Translations under genes and position numbers: made by a program
Assembly: GCA_021323595.1 (NCBI GenBank)
Contig: JAJPKR010000004.1
Coordinates: 1-64,000, forward strand
DNA: 64,000 bases
Source: Terriglobia bacterium
GTDB taxonomy: Bacteria > Acidobacteriota > Terriglobia > Terriglobales > SCQP01
Direction of reading: 5' to 3'
The notes under the pieces: generated by a model
What the model was told of the DNA's origin: nothing
The model's database searches: none
What the model saw: only the letters and a program-made list of their open reading frames with translations
In this document: positions 47,570-56,929 of the stretch, piece by piece
Layout of the letters: each line of letters starts with the position of its first letter
Position numbering within the stretch: the first letter of the stretch is position 1

Positions 47570-48802
47570 TCAGCGCGTCGCTGCCACCGGCGCGGCGTTC
47601 GCCACCGGCGCAGCGGGCGCGAGCGCCTGCTCGAGGTCGGCGAGCAGATCGGCGGGATCTTCGAGACCCACGCTCAGACGCACCAGATTCTCACGAATGC
47701 CGGTGCGCTCGCGCTGCGCGGGCGACAGGTCGCGATGCGAGGCCATCACCGGATAGAGCAGGAGCGACTGCACGTCGCCCAGGCTGGTGCCGCCCAGGCA
47801 CAGCCGCAGACGGTTCATGAACGCCAGCACGTCCTCGCGGCGCGCGCCGCGCAGCTCGAACGAGAGCACGCCGCCGAAGCGCCCTTGAAACTGCGCGGCA
47901 GCGATGGCGTGGTCGGCATGCGAGGGCAGGCCGGGGTAATGCACGCGCTCGATCGCGGGCCAGCGCTCGAGCTCCCGCGCGAGGCGCAGCGCCGATTGGC
48001 ACTGGCGCTCGACGCGCAGCGGCAGGGTCTTGAGGCCGCGCAGCGTCAGCCAGGCCTCGAAGGGGCCGAGCACGCCGCCGGCCAGCTTGCGCAGCGCGAA
48101 CAGCGCCGGCGCCTCCGTTTCCGCCGCGGTCACGACGCCGCCCATGGCATCGCCATGCCCGGCGATGAATTTGGTCGTGCTTTGCACGACGTAATCGGCT
48201 CCGAGCGCCAGCGGCCGGCAGAGGATGGGGCTGGCGAAGGTGGCGTCGACGAGCAGCTTGGCGCCGGCAGCGTGCGCGTCGCGGACGGCGGCGGCGAGGT
48301 CGAGCACACGCAGCAGCGGGTTGGAGATGGCCTCCACCAGCACCAAGCGCGGGCGCCGCGCCAGCGCCGCTTGCCAGGCGGCGGGATCGGTGGGCCGGGC
48401 CAGATCGAGCTGCAGCCCGAGCGGCGCCACCACGTTCATCAAGAGCGCGGTCGTGGCGCCGTACACCTCCGTTGAGCAGAGCACGCGATCACCTTGCCGC
48501 AGCCCGGCGGCCAGCACCGCGGCATGGATCGCCGCCATGCCCGAGCCGTAGGCGAAGCTGACCGCGCCGGCCGGCGCGCCGCCGGTCTCGAGCGCCAGCA
48601 GCGCTTGCTCCAGCGCGGCCACCGTGGGGTTGGCGTAGCGGCTGTACATGAATCCCGCCTCCTCGCCCCCGGCGACGCGATCGAGACGCTCGAACTGCGG
48701 GTAAAAGAACGTCGTGCTGTTGTGGATGGGCGTGCTGACGGTCGAAAAGTCGCCCCCCGCTTGCCGCTCGCCGGCGTGCACGGCGAGAGTGGTGATGTCC
48801 AT
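47570..48802 (-). CDS. Cys/Met-metabolism PLP enzyme (cystathionine gamma-synthase/methionine gamma-lyase type)
   Basis: The 410-residue paralogue of the 35525 gene has SFAYGSGMAAIHAAVLAAG, LLVDATFASPILC and the PLP Lys in YVVQSTTKFIAGHGDAMGG. The C-terminus is RLSVGLEDPADLLADLEQAL. It starts nine bases after the inositol-3-phosphate synthase stop, so the pair is co-transcribed. Substrate specificity is not readable from sequence; gamma-lyase or gamma-synthase roles are both possible. The Ala/Pro-rich extreme C-terminus is an add-on. Confidence 0.87.
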   Translation of the reverse strand: MDITTLAVHAGERQAGGDFSTVSTPIHNSTTFFYPQFERLDRVAGGEEAGFMYSRYANPTVAALEQALLALETGGAPAGAVSFAYGSGMAAIHAAVLAAGLRQGDRVLCSTEVYGATTALLMNVVAPLGLQLDLARPTDPAAWQAALARRPRLVLVEAISNPLLRVLDLAAAVRDAHAAGAKLLVDATFASPILCRPLALGADYVVQSTTKFIAGHGDAMGGVVTAAETEAPALFALRKLAGGVLGPFEAWLTLRGLKTLPLRVERQCQSALRLARELERWPAIERVHYPGLPSHADHAIAAAQFQGRFGGVLSFELRGARREDVLAFMNRLRLCLGGTSLGDVQSLLLYPVMASHRDLSPAQRERTGIRENLVRLSVGLEDPADLLADLEQALAPAAPVANAAPVAATR

Positions 48803-48811
48803 GCGCCGCTC

Positions 48812-50137
<1,326 letters not shown>

Positions 50138-50147
50138 CTGTTGGGTT

Positions 50148-50153
50148 CCTCCT
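50148..50153 (-). promoter_or_regulatory. Shine-Dalgarno that fixes the TTG start of the MIPS gene
   Basis: AGGAGG on the minus strand lies ten bases before TTG 50137 and separates the real start from the long open frame upstream. Confidence 0.7.
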
Positions 50154-50312
50154 CGAATAGCGTACAGGGCTGCGTGCTCGCGCGGCAATGTCTGCCGACC
50201 GCCGCCGACCCGCGAATAACCGCTGCGCGCCCGGCGCGTTGATCGGCGTTCGGCGTGTGTCCGGCCCTCCGGCGGCGTCCGTCGCCCGCCCGCTGTCTGG
50301 CATCCTCGAGCG

Positions 50313-51146
50313 GTGACCCGCAACCCCACGCCGGCCCGCGCGCAGCCTCTGGCCCCCCCCCACGTCCCCTGGCGTGCGCCCGCAGCGATCGGCGTGGTCG
50401 TTGATCTCCTCGGCGCGATTTTCCACGAAGCCATCGGCCACGGGCTCGCGGCGCTGGCGCTCGGCCTGCATCCCACGCTGGTCAGCTCGGTCGAGCTGAG
50501 CGTCAACCTGGCAGGCGCGGCCGCCTGGAAGGCGCGCACCGTGGCGGCGGCGGGCTGTGGCGGCAATCTCGTGCTTGCCGCCCTGGCGCGCCTGGGCTGG
50601 CGCGCCGCCCGCCGCGCGCCCGCGCCGGCGCGCTTCTTTTGGTGGCTGCTGGCCACCGCCAACGTTCAGGTTCCGGGCGGCTACTTGATGGTGATGACCC
50701 TGCCGGGAATCGGCGACTGGGGCGACTTCGTCCACGGCCTGCCGCGGCCGCTGGCCTGGAAGCTGGCGCTGACGGCGCTGGGCGTGGCGATCTCGATCTA
50801 CGGATTGCTTTGGGGCGCGCGCACTCTGACCGCGCTGCTCCCCTCCGCCGGCCGGCGCGGCGGCGGCCGCGGCTTTCGTCTCGTCCTACCGCCTTATCTC
50901 GCGGGCTCGCTCGTCGCCACGCTCGCCGGCGCGCTCAATCCCACCAACCCGAAGTTGATCTTGATCTCGGCGATGGCCGCAAGCTTCGGCGGCACGTCGT
51001 GGGTGTTGTGGGCGGGCGCGCTGGCCGGTGCGCGCCCCGGCGGCGCCGAGCCCGGCAGCCCGGCGTTGCGCTGGCAGCCGCACCGCGTTTGGCTCGTGGC
51101 CGCCGTCGTCTATATCGCCGTCCTCGGTCCCGGCTTGCCTCGCTGA
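50313..51146 (+). CDS. membrane protein with an HExxH motif (possible M50-like site-2 protease)
   Basis: The 277-residue integral membrane protein has an HExxH sequence (AIFHEAIGHGLAALAL) inside or near its first helix, at about residue 38, as in intramembrane zinc proteases of the M50 type. A second ligand Asp is plausible in the late NPTNPKLIL segment but not certain. Other helices include LAWKLALTALGVAISIYGLL and WVLWAGALAGA. Start is GTG. Divergent from the MIPS gene. Family membership is not established; the motif alone is suggestive. Confidence 0.7.
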   Translation: MTRNPTPARAQPLAPPHVPWRAPAAIGVVVDLLGAIFHEAIGHGLAALALGLHPTLVSSVELSVNLAGAAAWKARTVAAAGCGGNLVLAALARLGWRAARRAPAPARFFWWLLATANVQVPGGYLMVMTLPGIGDWGDFVHGLPRPLAWKLALTALGVAISIYGLLWGARTLTALLPSAGRRGGGRGFRLVLPPYLAGSLVATLAGALNPTNPKLILISAMAASFGGTSWVLWAGALAGARPGGAEPGSPALRWQPHRVWLVAAVVYIAVLGPGLPR

Positions 51147-51702
51147 GCCGCGCGGCGCATCCGCGCGCCTGGCGTCGTCCCGTCCGCGCCCTGGCGTCTG
51201 GCTCGCCCTCCGCCCTGCGCCATCTGCCCCGCCCCGGCCAACTACGCCGCTCGGGCCAGCATCATACCTTCGGGGCCCCCCAGGGGAAGCCCCTGCGGGG
51301 TACGCCATCGATCGATCGCCGAGCCACGCCCCGCCGCCGTTTGACAACTGAATCTGGCTCGCGCTTGCTCTCCGAAAAGAGCGAGAGGGAATCGCGCCCG
51401 CCGATTCCCTCCTTTCGCGGGCCCGCGCTTGGGTGACCCCCGTCGGGAAGCTCAACACTGCGCGCCGCTTTTCCGCGCTCGGGCGCAAGCGCTAAGTCAA
51501 AGCGCCTCAACCAGTTATGCCGACTTTGCCGCCTGCCGCCACGCGTACCCCGTTGACCTGGTCTTTCGGACAGGCGCCAGGGCGCGCACAGGCGACCGCG
51601 CACGACGCAGGACGTCAGCGCCATCGGTGACGGCGAAGCGGGCCGCCTTGAACGGAACAACCTATTGCGCCTCCACAGCTAGACGCCGCCCGGCGGGACG
51701 CG
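51147..51702. other. 556-base gene-free region with several hairpins
   Basis: No convincing gene is found. It holds three inverted repeats: CAGGGG-AAG-CCCCTG at 51281-51295, an 8-bp stem at 51364-51385 (one G-U pair, CCGAAA loop), and GAGGGAATC with GATTCCCTC at 51385-51411. The second and third are adjacent. A TTGACA at 51341 has no matching -10. The region may carry a transcript end, an RNA or mobile repeat debris. Confidence 0.5.
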
Positions 51703-52740
51703 CTAGCGCAGGCCCTCAAGGATCTCATCCAAGACCGCCCGCGGCGGGCGCACGCGGTCCGTCGGCAAAGTGGCCAGCGGCTCCGGAACGAGATTGAGCT
51801 GGGTGGTGAAGTCGGGTTTGCGCGGGTCCACGTAGAACAAGCCCGTGAGCACTTCCGCCTGGCCATGCGACTCCGCCAGCAGCGCCAGCGCGGCGGAACG
51901 GCTGGTGGGATCGTGATCGCGGCCCAGTTTGCGCAGCCGTAAGCGCGAGCCGTCGTGCAAGGTCACTTCCGTGGCCGTGCCTTCTTCGTACTCCGCTTGG
52001 ATGTCGTCGAAATAGGGGACGAAGTCCACCTCTTGGACGGCTTCCTCGTGCTCCTTGACGTACTGATAGCTCTTGGTCGAGCCTTCGTGGTCGTTGAAGG
52101 TGACGCAGGGCGAAATCACGTCGAGCACGACGGTGCCGCGATGGGACAGGCCAGCCTTGAGCAGTTGCGTGAGCTGGCGCTTGTCGCCGGAAAATGAGCG
52201 GGCAACGAAGGTGGCGCCGGCCTCGATCGCCAAGGCGCAGAGGTCCAGGGGCGGCATCTCATTGACGACGCCGCTCTTCAGCTTGGCGCCGGCATCGGCG
52301 GTGGCGGAGAACTGGCCCTTGGTGAGGCCGTAGACGCCGTTATCCTCCACGATGTAAAGCAGCGGCAAGTTGCGCCGCATCAGGTGCAGATACTGGCCGA
52401 TGCCGATGGAGGCGGTGTCGCCGTCGCCGCTGACGGCGATGGCGAGCAAGGTTTGGTTGGCCAAGAGGGCGCCGGTGGCGACGCTGGGCATGCGCCCATG
52501 GACGGCGTTGAAGCCGAAGGCCTGGCCGAGGAAGTAGGCGGGACTCTTACTGGAGCAGCCGATGCCGCTCAGCTTGATCACGCGGCGCGGCGGAATGCCG
52601 AGTTCGAAGCAGGCATCGATGATGCGCTCGCTGATGGCGTTGTGGCCGCAGCCCGCGCACAGAGTGGTCTTCGAGCCGCGATAGTCGGCCAGCGCCAGGC
52701 CGGCGCGATTGAGTTTCACGGGAGGCGGGGCGGCGCTCAT
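51703..52740 (-). CDS. korB: 2-oxoacid:ferredoxin oxidoreductase beta subunit
   Basis: The 345-residue TPP-binding subunit contains the TPP motif DGDTASIGIGQYLHLMRRN and Fe-S-type cysteines CAGCGHNAIS and GIGCSSKSPAYF. It works with the alpha/gamma subunit encoded upstream to oxidatively decarboxylate a 2-oxoacid, most likely 2-oxoglutarate, onto ferredoxin. The ATG overlaps the korA stop as ATGA. Substrate specificity (2-oxoglutarate versus pyruvate or branched acids) is inferred from the gene arrangement and not proved. Confidence 0.92.
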   Translation of the reverse strand: MSAAPPPVKLNRAGLALADYRGSKTTLCAGCGHNAISERIIDACFELGIPPRRVIKLSGIGCSSKSPAYFLGQAFGFNAVHGRMPSVATGALLANQTLLAIAVSGDGDTASIGIGQYLHLMRRNLPLLYIVEDNGVYGLTKGQFSATADAGAKLKSGVVNEMPPLDLCALAIEAGATFVARSFSGDKRQLTQLLKAGLSHRGTVVLDVISPCVTFNDHEGSTKSYQYVKEHEEAVQEVDFVPYFDDIQAEYEEGTATEVTLHDGSRLRLRKLGRDHDPTSRSAALALLAESHGQAEVLTGLFYVDPRKPDFTTQLNLVPEPLATLPTDRVRPPRAVLDEILEGLR

Positions 52741-54578
52741 GCTTGGATCTCCTGGCGCTCGATCTCGTCGCTGACCGAGCGCGCGTCAATGGGCAGACCG
52801 TTGAAATGGCGGACCGATCGTAGCCGCGCCGCCAGCGCCGGCGCGAGATCCAGGCGCAAGCGGTCGTACATCTGGCCGTCGCGGTTCTGCTCGATCACGT
52901 ACACGCGCTGGTGGGCGGCCACGAAATCGGCGACCGCGGCCGTGAGCGGCAGCGCGCGCAGGCGCAGGTAGCCGGCTTCGATGCCTTGTTCGGCGCGCAA
53001 CTGCTCAAGGGTTTCAAGCACCGCCCAATGAGTCGAGCCGTAGGCGATGAGCCCGATCTCGCCATGGCCCTCGCGTTCGCGCACCGGCGCGGGCACGCGG
53101 CCGCGCGCGGTCTCGTATTTGCGCCGCAGCCGCTCCATGTTGGCGACGTAATCGCCCGGGCGCTCGCTGTAAAGGGCGCGGTCGTTATGGCCGCTGCCGC
53201 GGGTGAAATAGGCCGCCCGCGGATGATCGGTGCCGGGCAGGGTGCGATAGGGAATGCCGTCGCCATCCACGTCGCGATAGCGGGCGAACTCGGCGAGGCG
53301 CTCGAGGTCGGCGGCGCCGAGCACCTTGCCGCGGCGCAAGGGCGCCTCGGGGTACGGCAGCGGCTCGGCCATCCAATGATTCATCGCCAGGTCGAGGTCG
53401 CTGAGCACGAACACGGGAGTCTGGAATTCTTCGGCGAGATCGAAGGCGGCAAGCGCCATCGTGTAGCACTCCTCGGCGGTGCCGGGCAGCAGCACCAGGT
53501 GCTGGGTGTCGCCGTGCCCCAGCGTCGCGACGAAGCCGAGATCGCCCTGCGAGGTGCGCGTTGGCAGCCCGGTGGAGGGGCCGACGCGCTGGATGTCTAA
53601 GAAGACGCCGGGAATCTCGGCGTAATAGCCCAAGCCGATGAACTCGGCCATCAGGCTGATGCCCGGCCCGGAAGTCGAGGTCATGGCGCGCGCGCCCATC
53701 CAGCCGGCGCCGAGCACCAGGCCGGCGGCGGCCAGCTCGTCCTCGGCTTGCACTGCGGCGAACGTGGCCTGGCCGGTCGCGGGATCCAGGCGGTAGCGGC
53801 GCAAATAATCGATGAGAAACTCGCACAGCGAGCTGGAGGGAGTGATCGGATACCAACCCACCACCGTCACTCCGGCGAAGAGACAGCCGAGGGCGGCGGC
53901 GGCGTTGCCTTCGATGATGATCTTGCCTTCGTTCTCGCGCATCGGCTCCAGCCAGCAGCGGTCGCGCTTGGCCAAATGCTCGCGCGCGAAGGCGAGGCCC
54001 GCCTGCACCGCTTTCCAGTTGAGCTCGGCGGCCTTGGGCTTCTTGCGGAAGTGCTTGCGCAGCGCCTGCTCCAGCCGCGCCAGATCGAGATTGAGCAGAT
54101 GCGCCAGCACACCGTCGTAGATCATGTTGCGGACGAGCTTGCGCAGCTTCGCCTCGACCGAGACCTGAGCCACCAGCTTGTCGAAGGGAACCGGGTAAAA
54201 GATGAGATCCGAACGCAGGACCTTCAGGTTGAGCGGCTCGTCGTAAACCACGGCGGCGCCGGGAGCGAGCGCCATCACGTCCTCGCGCGCCGTTTCCGGA
54301 TTCATCGCCACCAGAAAGTCCACCTCTTTCTTGCGCGCCAAATGATGATGCTTGCTCGCCCGGATCGTGTACCAGGTCGGCAAGCCGGCGATGTTCGAGG
54401 GGAAGAGATTCTTGCCGCAGACGGGAATGCCCATCAGGAAGATCGTGCGCAGCAGCACCAGGTTCGACGATTGGCTGCCCGATCCGTTGACGGTGGCAAC
54501 TTGAATGCTGAAATCGTTGACGAGACGGTCCGAGCTGGGCGCGAGCGCGCCCTCCAGTTCTACATCAGCAGTAGCCAA
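52737..54578 (-). CDS. korA: 2-oxoacid:ferredoxin oxidoreductase, fused gamma-alpha subunit
   Basis: The 613-residue protein has an N-terminal gamma-type domain (SIQVATVNGSGSQSSNLVLL, then IPVCGKNLFPSNIAGLPTW) followed by the alpha domain (GITVVGW-like region GVTVVGWYPITPSSSLCEF, then TSTSGPGISLMAEFIGLGYY). This gamma-alpha fusion is the usual form in Bacteria with two-gene Kor. It starts with TTG 54578, with AGGA six or seven bases upstream and TATAAT about 24 bases upstream. It is co-transcribed with korB through an ATGA overlap. Confidence 0.94.
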   Translation of the reverse strand: MATADVELEGALAPSSDRLVNDFSIQVATVNGSGSQSSNLVLLRTIFLMGIPVCGKNLFPSNIAGLPTWYTIRASKHHHLARKKEVDFLVAMNPETAREDVMALAPGAAVVYDEPLNLKVLRSDLIFYPVPFDKLVAQVSVEAKLRKLVRNMIYDGVLAHLLNLDLARLEQALRKHFRKKPKAAELNWKAVQAGLAFAREHLAKRDRCWLEPMRENEGKIIIEGNAAAALGCLFAGVTVVGWYPITPSSSLCEFLIDYLRRYRLDPATGQATFAAVQAEDELAAAGLVLGAGWMGARAMTSTSGPGISLMAEFIGLGYYAEIPGVFLDIQRVGPSTGLPTRTSQGDLGFVATLGHGDTQHLVLLPGTAEECYTMALAAFDLAEEFQTPVFVLSDLDLAMNHWMAEPLPYPEAPLRRGKVLGAADLERLAEFARYRDVDGDGIPYRTLPGTDHPRAAYFTRGSGHNDRALYSERPGDYVANMERLRRKYETARGRVPAPVREREGHGEIGLIAYGSTHWAVLETLEQLRAEQGIEAGYLRLRALPLTAAVADFVAAHQRVYVIEQNRDGQMYDRLRLDLAPALAARLRSVRHFNGLPIDARSVSDEIERQEIQA

Positions 54579-54601
54579 AATTTCCTGAACTCCTGGGCTT
54601 C

Positions 54602-54607
54602 ATTATA
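54602..54607 (-). promoter_or_regulatory. -10 element (TATAAT) of korAB
   Basis: A perfect TATAAT in the minus-strand context CCTATAATGAAG lies 23 bases from the TTG start. The -35 region is weak. Confidence 0.45.
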
Positions 54608-54739
54608 GGGGTGCGGGCGCGCGGCCGTGGGCAAAGAGGGAACGCCTTTTTCAATGCCGCGCATTTGAAAAGCAGATGAGTGCGCCGGGCGAGGCTGAAA
54701 CGAATAAATTGGCAGCGGGCGGGCCGAGGCCAACCAGGA

Positions 54740-54780
54740 TTGGAAAAGAAGCGTGGCCGCCCGCGGATGCGGGCGGCCAC
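54740..54780 (-). terminator. rho-independent terminator of the YXWGXW gene
   Basis: A perfect 12-bp stem (GTGGCCGCCCGC with GCGGGCGGCCAC, loop GGAT on the plus strand) lies 14 bases after the stop codon at 54795. On the minus strand it is followed by the T-rich GCTTCTTTTCC. Confidence 0.8.
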
Positions 54781-54794
54781 GGCGGCCACGAGGG

Positions 54795-55670
54795 TTAGAA
54801 GCGCTCGGAGTGCGGTTCGTGGTTGCGCTTCGCTTTGGGATTACCACGGGGATGGGCCGGGGGGCCGGCTTGCTCCCGGCCCGGGCCTCGCTGGACGCGA
54901 TCGCGGGGCGGCTGCGCGCGGTTGGGCCGCGAATATTGCTGGCCGCGCGGTTGCGGCTGCGGATGTTCGCGGTACTGCGGCGCCGGCCGGCCGGCGGCAT
55001 CCGGCATCGCGCGGTCGCGGGCGAAGGCGCGCGGGTTGGCGCGCACTTGATCGTAGAAGCGCGCCTGGGCCGGTGTCGCCTGGAAGCGGCGTTGCCGCTC
55101 GGCTACCAGGTCCGCGCGCGAGGGCCGCGCGGCGATGCCGCCGGGCCCGCCGTTATAGCTCACCCGCCTGTCGTCGTCGCGGTTGACGATCACTTCGCGC
55201 CGGTAAACGTTGTGGACCACGGTGACCTGCACGCGATTCACGGCGCTGTTATAGAAGAATTCTCCGCCGCGCCAATAGCCCCCGGTGTAGCCCACGCCGA
55301 AGTAGCCGAAACCGTAGTTGATGCCTCCGTAGAAACCGACGCGCGGTCCCCAATAGCCCGGATGCCAGCGGTAGAAGCCTTCCTCCCAACCCCAGTAGCC
55401 CGGCGTCCAGAGCAAGCCCGGCGCCGGCGCCAGCACCCATTGCCCCGGCACCCAAAAATAGTTGTAGCCGTCCCAAGCCCAATAGCCCGGCACCCAAATG
55501 TATCCGGGAGCGGGGCACCAAGGCTGGACATACACCGGTAACGGCGGCGGCCCAATCCGCACCGAGATGCCAATCGCCATTTGTGCCGCGGCCGGTTGCA
55601 CCGCCAAACCGCCTGCCGCAAGTAGCACCAACACTGCCAGACCCACGACCCTGCGCCAGTTCTTCGTCAT
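54795..55670 (-). CDS. secreted YXWGXW-repeat protein
   Basis: The 291-residue protein has a signal peptide (VVGLAVLVLLAAGGLAVQPAAA). A region of repeated aromatic motifs follows (YIWVPGYWAWDGYNYFWVPG, then LLWTPGYWGWEEGFYRWHPG). This is the YXWGXW family, abundant in Acidobacteriota and Bacteroidetes but without known function. The C-terminal third is basic and Pro/Gln-rich. GGAGGG about nine bases upstream supports the ATG. A strong terminator follows. Confidence 0.9.
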   Translation of the reverse strand: MTKNWRRVVGLAVLVLLAAGGLAVQPAAAQMAIGISVRIGPPPLPVYVQPWCPAPGYIWVPGYWAWDGYNYFWVPGQWVLAPAPGLLWTPGYWGWEEGFYRWHPGYWGPRVGFYGGINYGFGYFGVGYTGGYWRGGEFFYNSAVNRVQVTVVHNVYRREVIVNRDDDRRVSYNGGPGGIAARPSRADLVAERQRRFQATPAQARFYDQVRANPRAFARDRAMPDAAGRPAPQYREHPQPQPRGQQYSRPNRAQPPRDRVQRGPGREQAGPPAHPRGNPKAKRNHEPHSERF

Positions 55671-55992
55671 TGTCTGTCCCTCCGTCGCGCACCCCTAAAA
55701 GTGGTGCTTGATTCCATAAACACCAGCCTCGAAAGAAGGTTGCTGCCCGGCGGACGGCGAACGGCGGAATGCGGCAAGCGGGGTAATCAAGTAGGTACGG
55801 CCCGAAGTGGCTGCGACAGGGTGAAGGCGTTGCGCTTCCCCGATCGGGAGCAGAGGAATTCGGGCGTACAAACCAAAAGGCGAGGCCGGCATCTTTTCGC
55901 TTGGGTGACGGGGCCACGCTGGAGCATGGCGGCGGGGCGGGCGGACCAGCGGCGGCGAAAGCGCAACTGCGAGGCGGGAGGAACTAGGTCGC
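55671..55992. other. 322-base gene-free interval
   Basis: It lies between the divergent YXWGXW and glycosidase genes. No protein-like frame was recognised in either strand, and no remnant of the missing glycosidase N-terminal half is visible. GGGAGG at 55976-55981 is the likely ribosome-binding site of the GTG at 55993. Confidence 0.5.
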
Positions 55993-56928
55993 GTGCTTTC
56001 AGCCTTGATGCTTTGGAATGAGCCGAACAATCTTTCGCATTGGAACTTCCATCTCGATCCCGATTGGCGGCGTTATGCGCAAATGGTGCGGCAGGCGGCG
56101 GCGGCGGCGCGCCAACTCGCGCCTGGGCTTCCCATCGTCGCCGGCGGCATTTCCCCGATCGATCCGCAATTCGTGCGGCTGCTAGACAGCTTGGGCGTCT
56201 TGGAAGCGGTGGACGCGCTCGGCATCCACGGCTTCCCACTGGATTGGAACCATTGGACGATCCAGCAGTGGCCGGAGAAGGTCGCCGAGATTGGCGCCGT
56301 CACCGATAAGGCCATTTGGATCACGGAAGCGGGCGCATCGAGCTTCGGGGCGGAAGAAGTTCAGCTCTTCGGGCTCGACACCACCGCGCGCTTGCTGGCC
56401 GAGGCGCCGGTGGAGGAGATCTTTTGGTACAGCCTTTTGGATCTGCCGCCGGCCTGGACCGCGACCACCCGCCATAAAGAGAGCGAAGGCAGCGCGTATT
56501 ACCGGCATTACTACATGGGTTTGGTGCGCGCGGACGGGCGGCCGAAGCTGGCGGCGAAGCGCTTTCCGCCGTCGCTGGGGATCTGCCAATGGTTCCATTT
56601 TCAAGACCCGCGGCTGGAGGAAGCGCTGCGCTGGCTGCGGCGCTTAGGCGTGAAGAAATTGCGGACCGGACTGAGCTGGGCGGATTGGTTCCGGCCGGGC
56701 GCGGAGGCCTGGTTCGACCGGCAGATGGAGGCGCTGACAGAGTTCGAAGTGACGCTGACGCTTTGCTTCACCCCCGCTCAGCTCGGGCTGGAACCGCACT
56801 ACGCCAGCCCGCCGCGACGGCCGGAAGACTTCGCTGACTTTTGCGCGTGGACTCTCGAGCGGTATCGCGCGATGATCGCGCCCGCGGCGGCGCCCGACGA
56901 GCGACGCCTGGAAGCCCCGGCCCATTGA
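55993..56928 (+). CDS. glycosidase-like TIM-barrel protein with halves in permuted order
   Basis: The 311-residue protein begins directly in a catalytic segment (LMLWNEPNNLSHWNFHLDP), the acid/base Glu motif of clan-A glycosidases. The second catalytic Glu is at KAIWITEAGASSFGAE. After residue about 200 it continues with LGICQWFHFQDPRLEEALRW, then LGVKKLRTGLSWADWFRPG and EVTLTLCFTPAQLG, a stretch that normally opens such barrels. The first half-barrel is therefore missing from the front and a half-barrel is found at the back. GTG 55993 has GGGAGG upstream. It is the first gene of the glycan cluster; the next starts two bases after its stop. Confidence 0.7.
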   Translation: MLSALMLWNEPNNLSHWNFHLDPDWRRYAQMVRQAAAAARQLAPGLPIVAGGISPIDPQFVRLLDSLGVLEAVDALGIHGFPLDWNHWTIQQWPEKVAEIGAVTDKAIWITEAGASSFGAEEVQLFGLDTTARLLAEAPVEEIFWYSLLDLPPAWTATTRHKESEGSAYYRHYYMGLVRADGRPKLAAKRFPPSLGICQWFHFQDPRLEEALRWLRRLGVKKLRTGLSWADWFRPGAEAWFDRQMEALTEFEVTLTLCFTPAQLGLEPHYASPPRRPEDFADFCAWTLERYRAMIAPAAAPDERRLEAPAH

Positions 56929-56929
56929 G

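Noticed and set aside
51341-51346. TTGACA as a promoter -35 in the gene-free region
   Set aside because: No -10-like hexamer lies at 16-18 bases and no gene follows on that strand.
51703-54578. korAB as evidence for a reductive TCA cycle
   Set aside because: Kor enzymes also run oxidatively in heterotrophs, and no ATP-citrate lyase or fumarate reductase gene is in the window.
55695-56030. Minus-strand open frame of 111 codons before the glycosidase
   Set aside because: Low-complexity Arg/Pro/Ser composition, overlaps the glycosidase ribosome-binding site and start, no family pattern.
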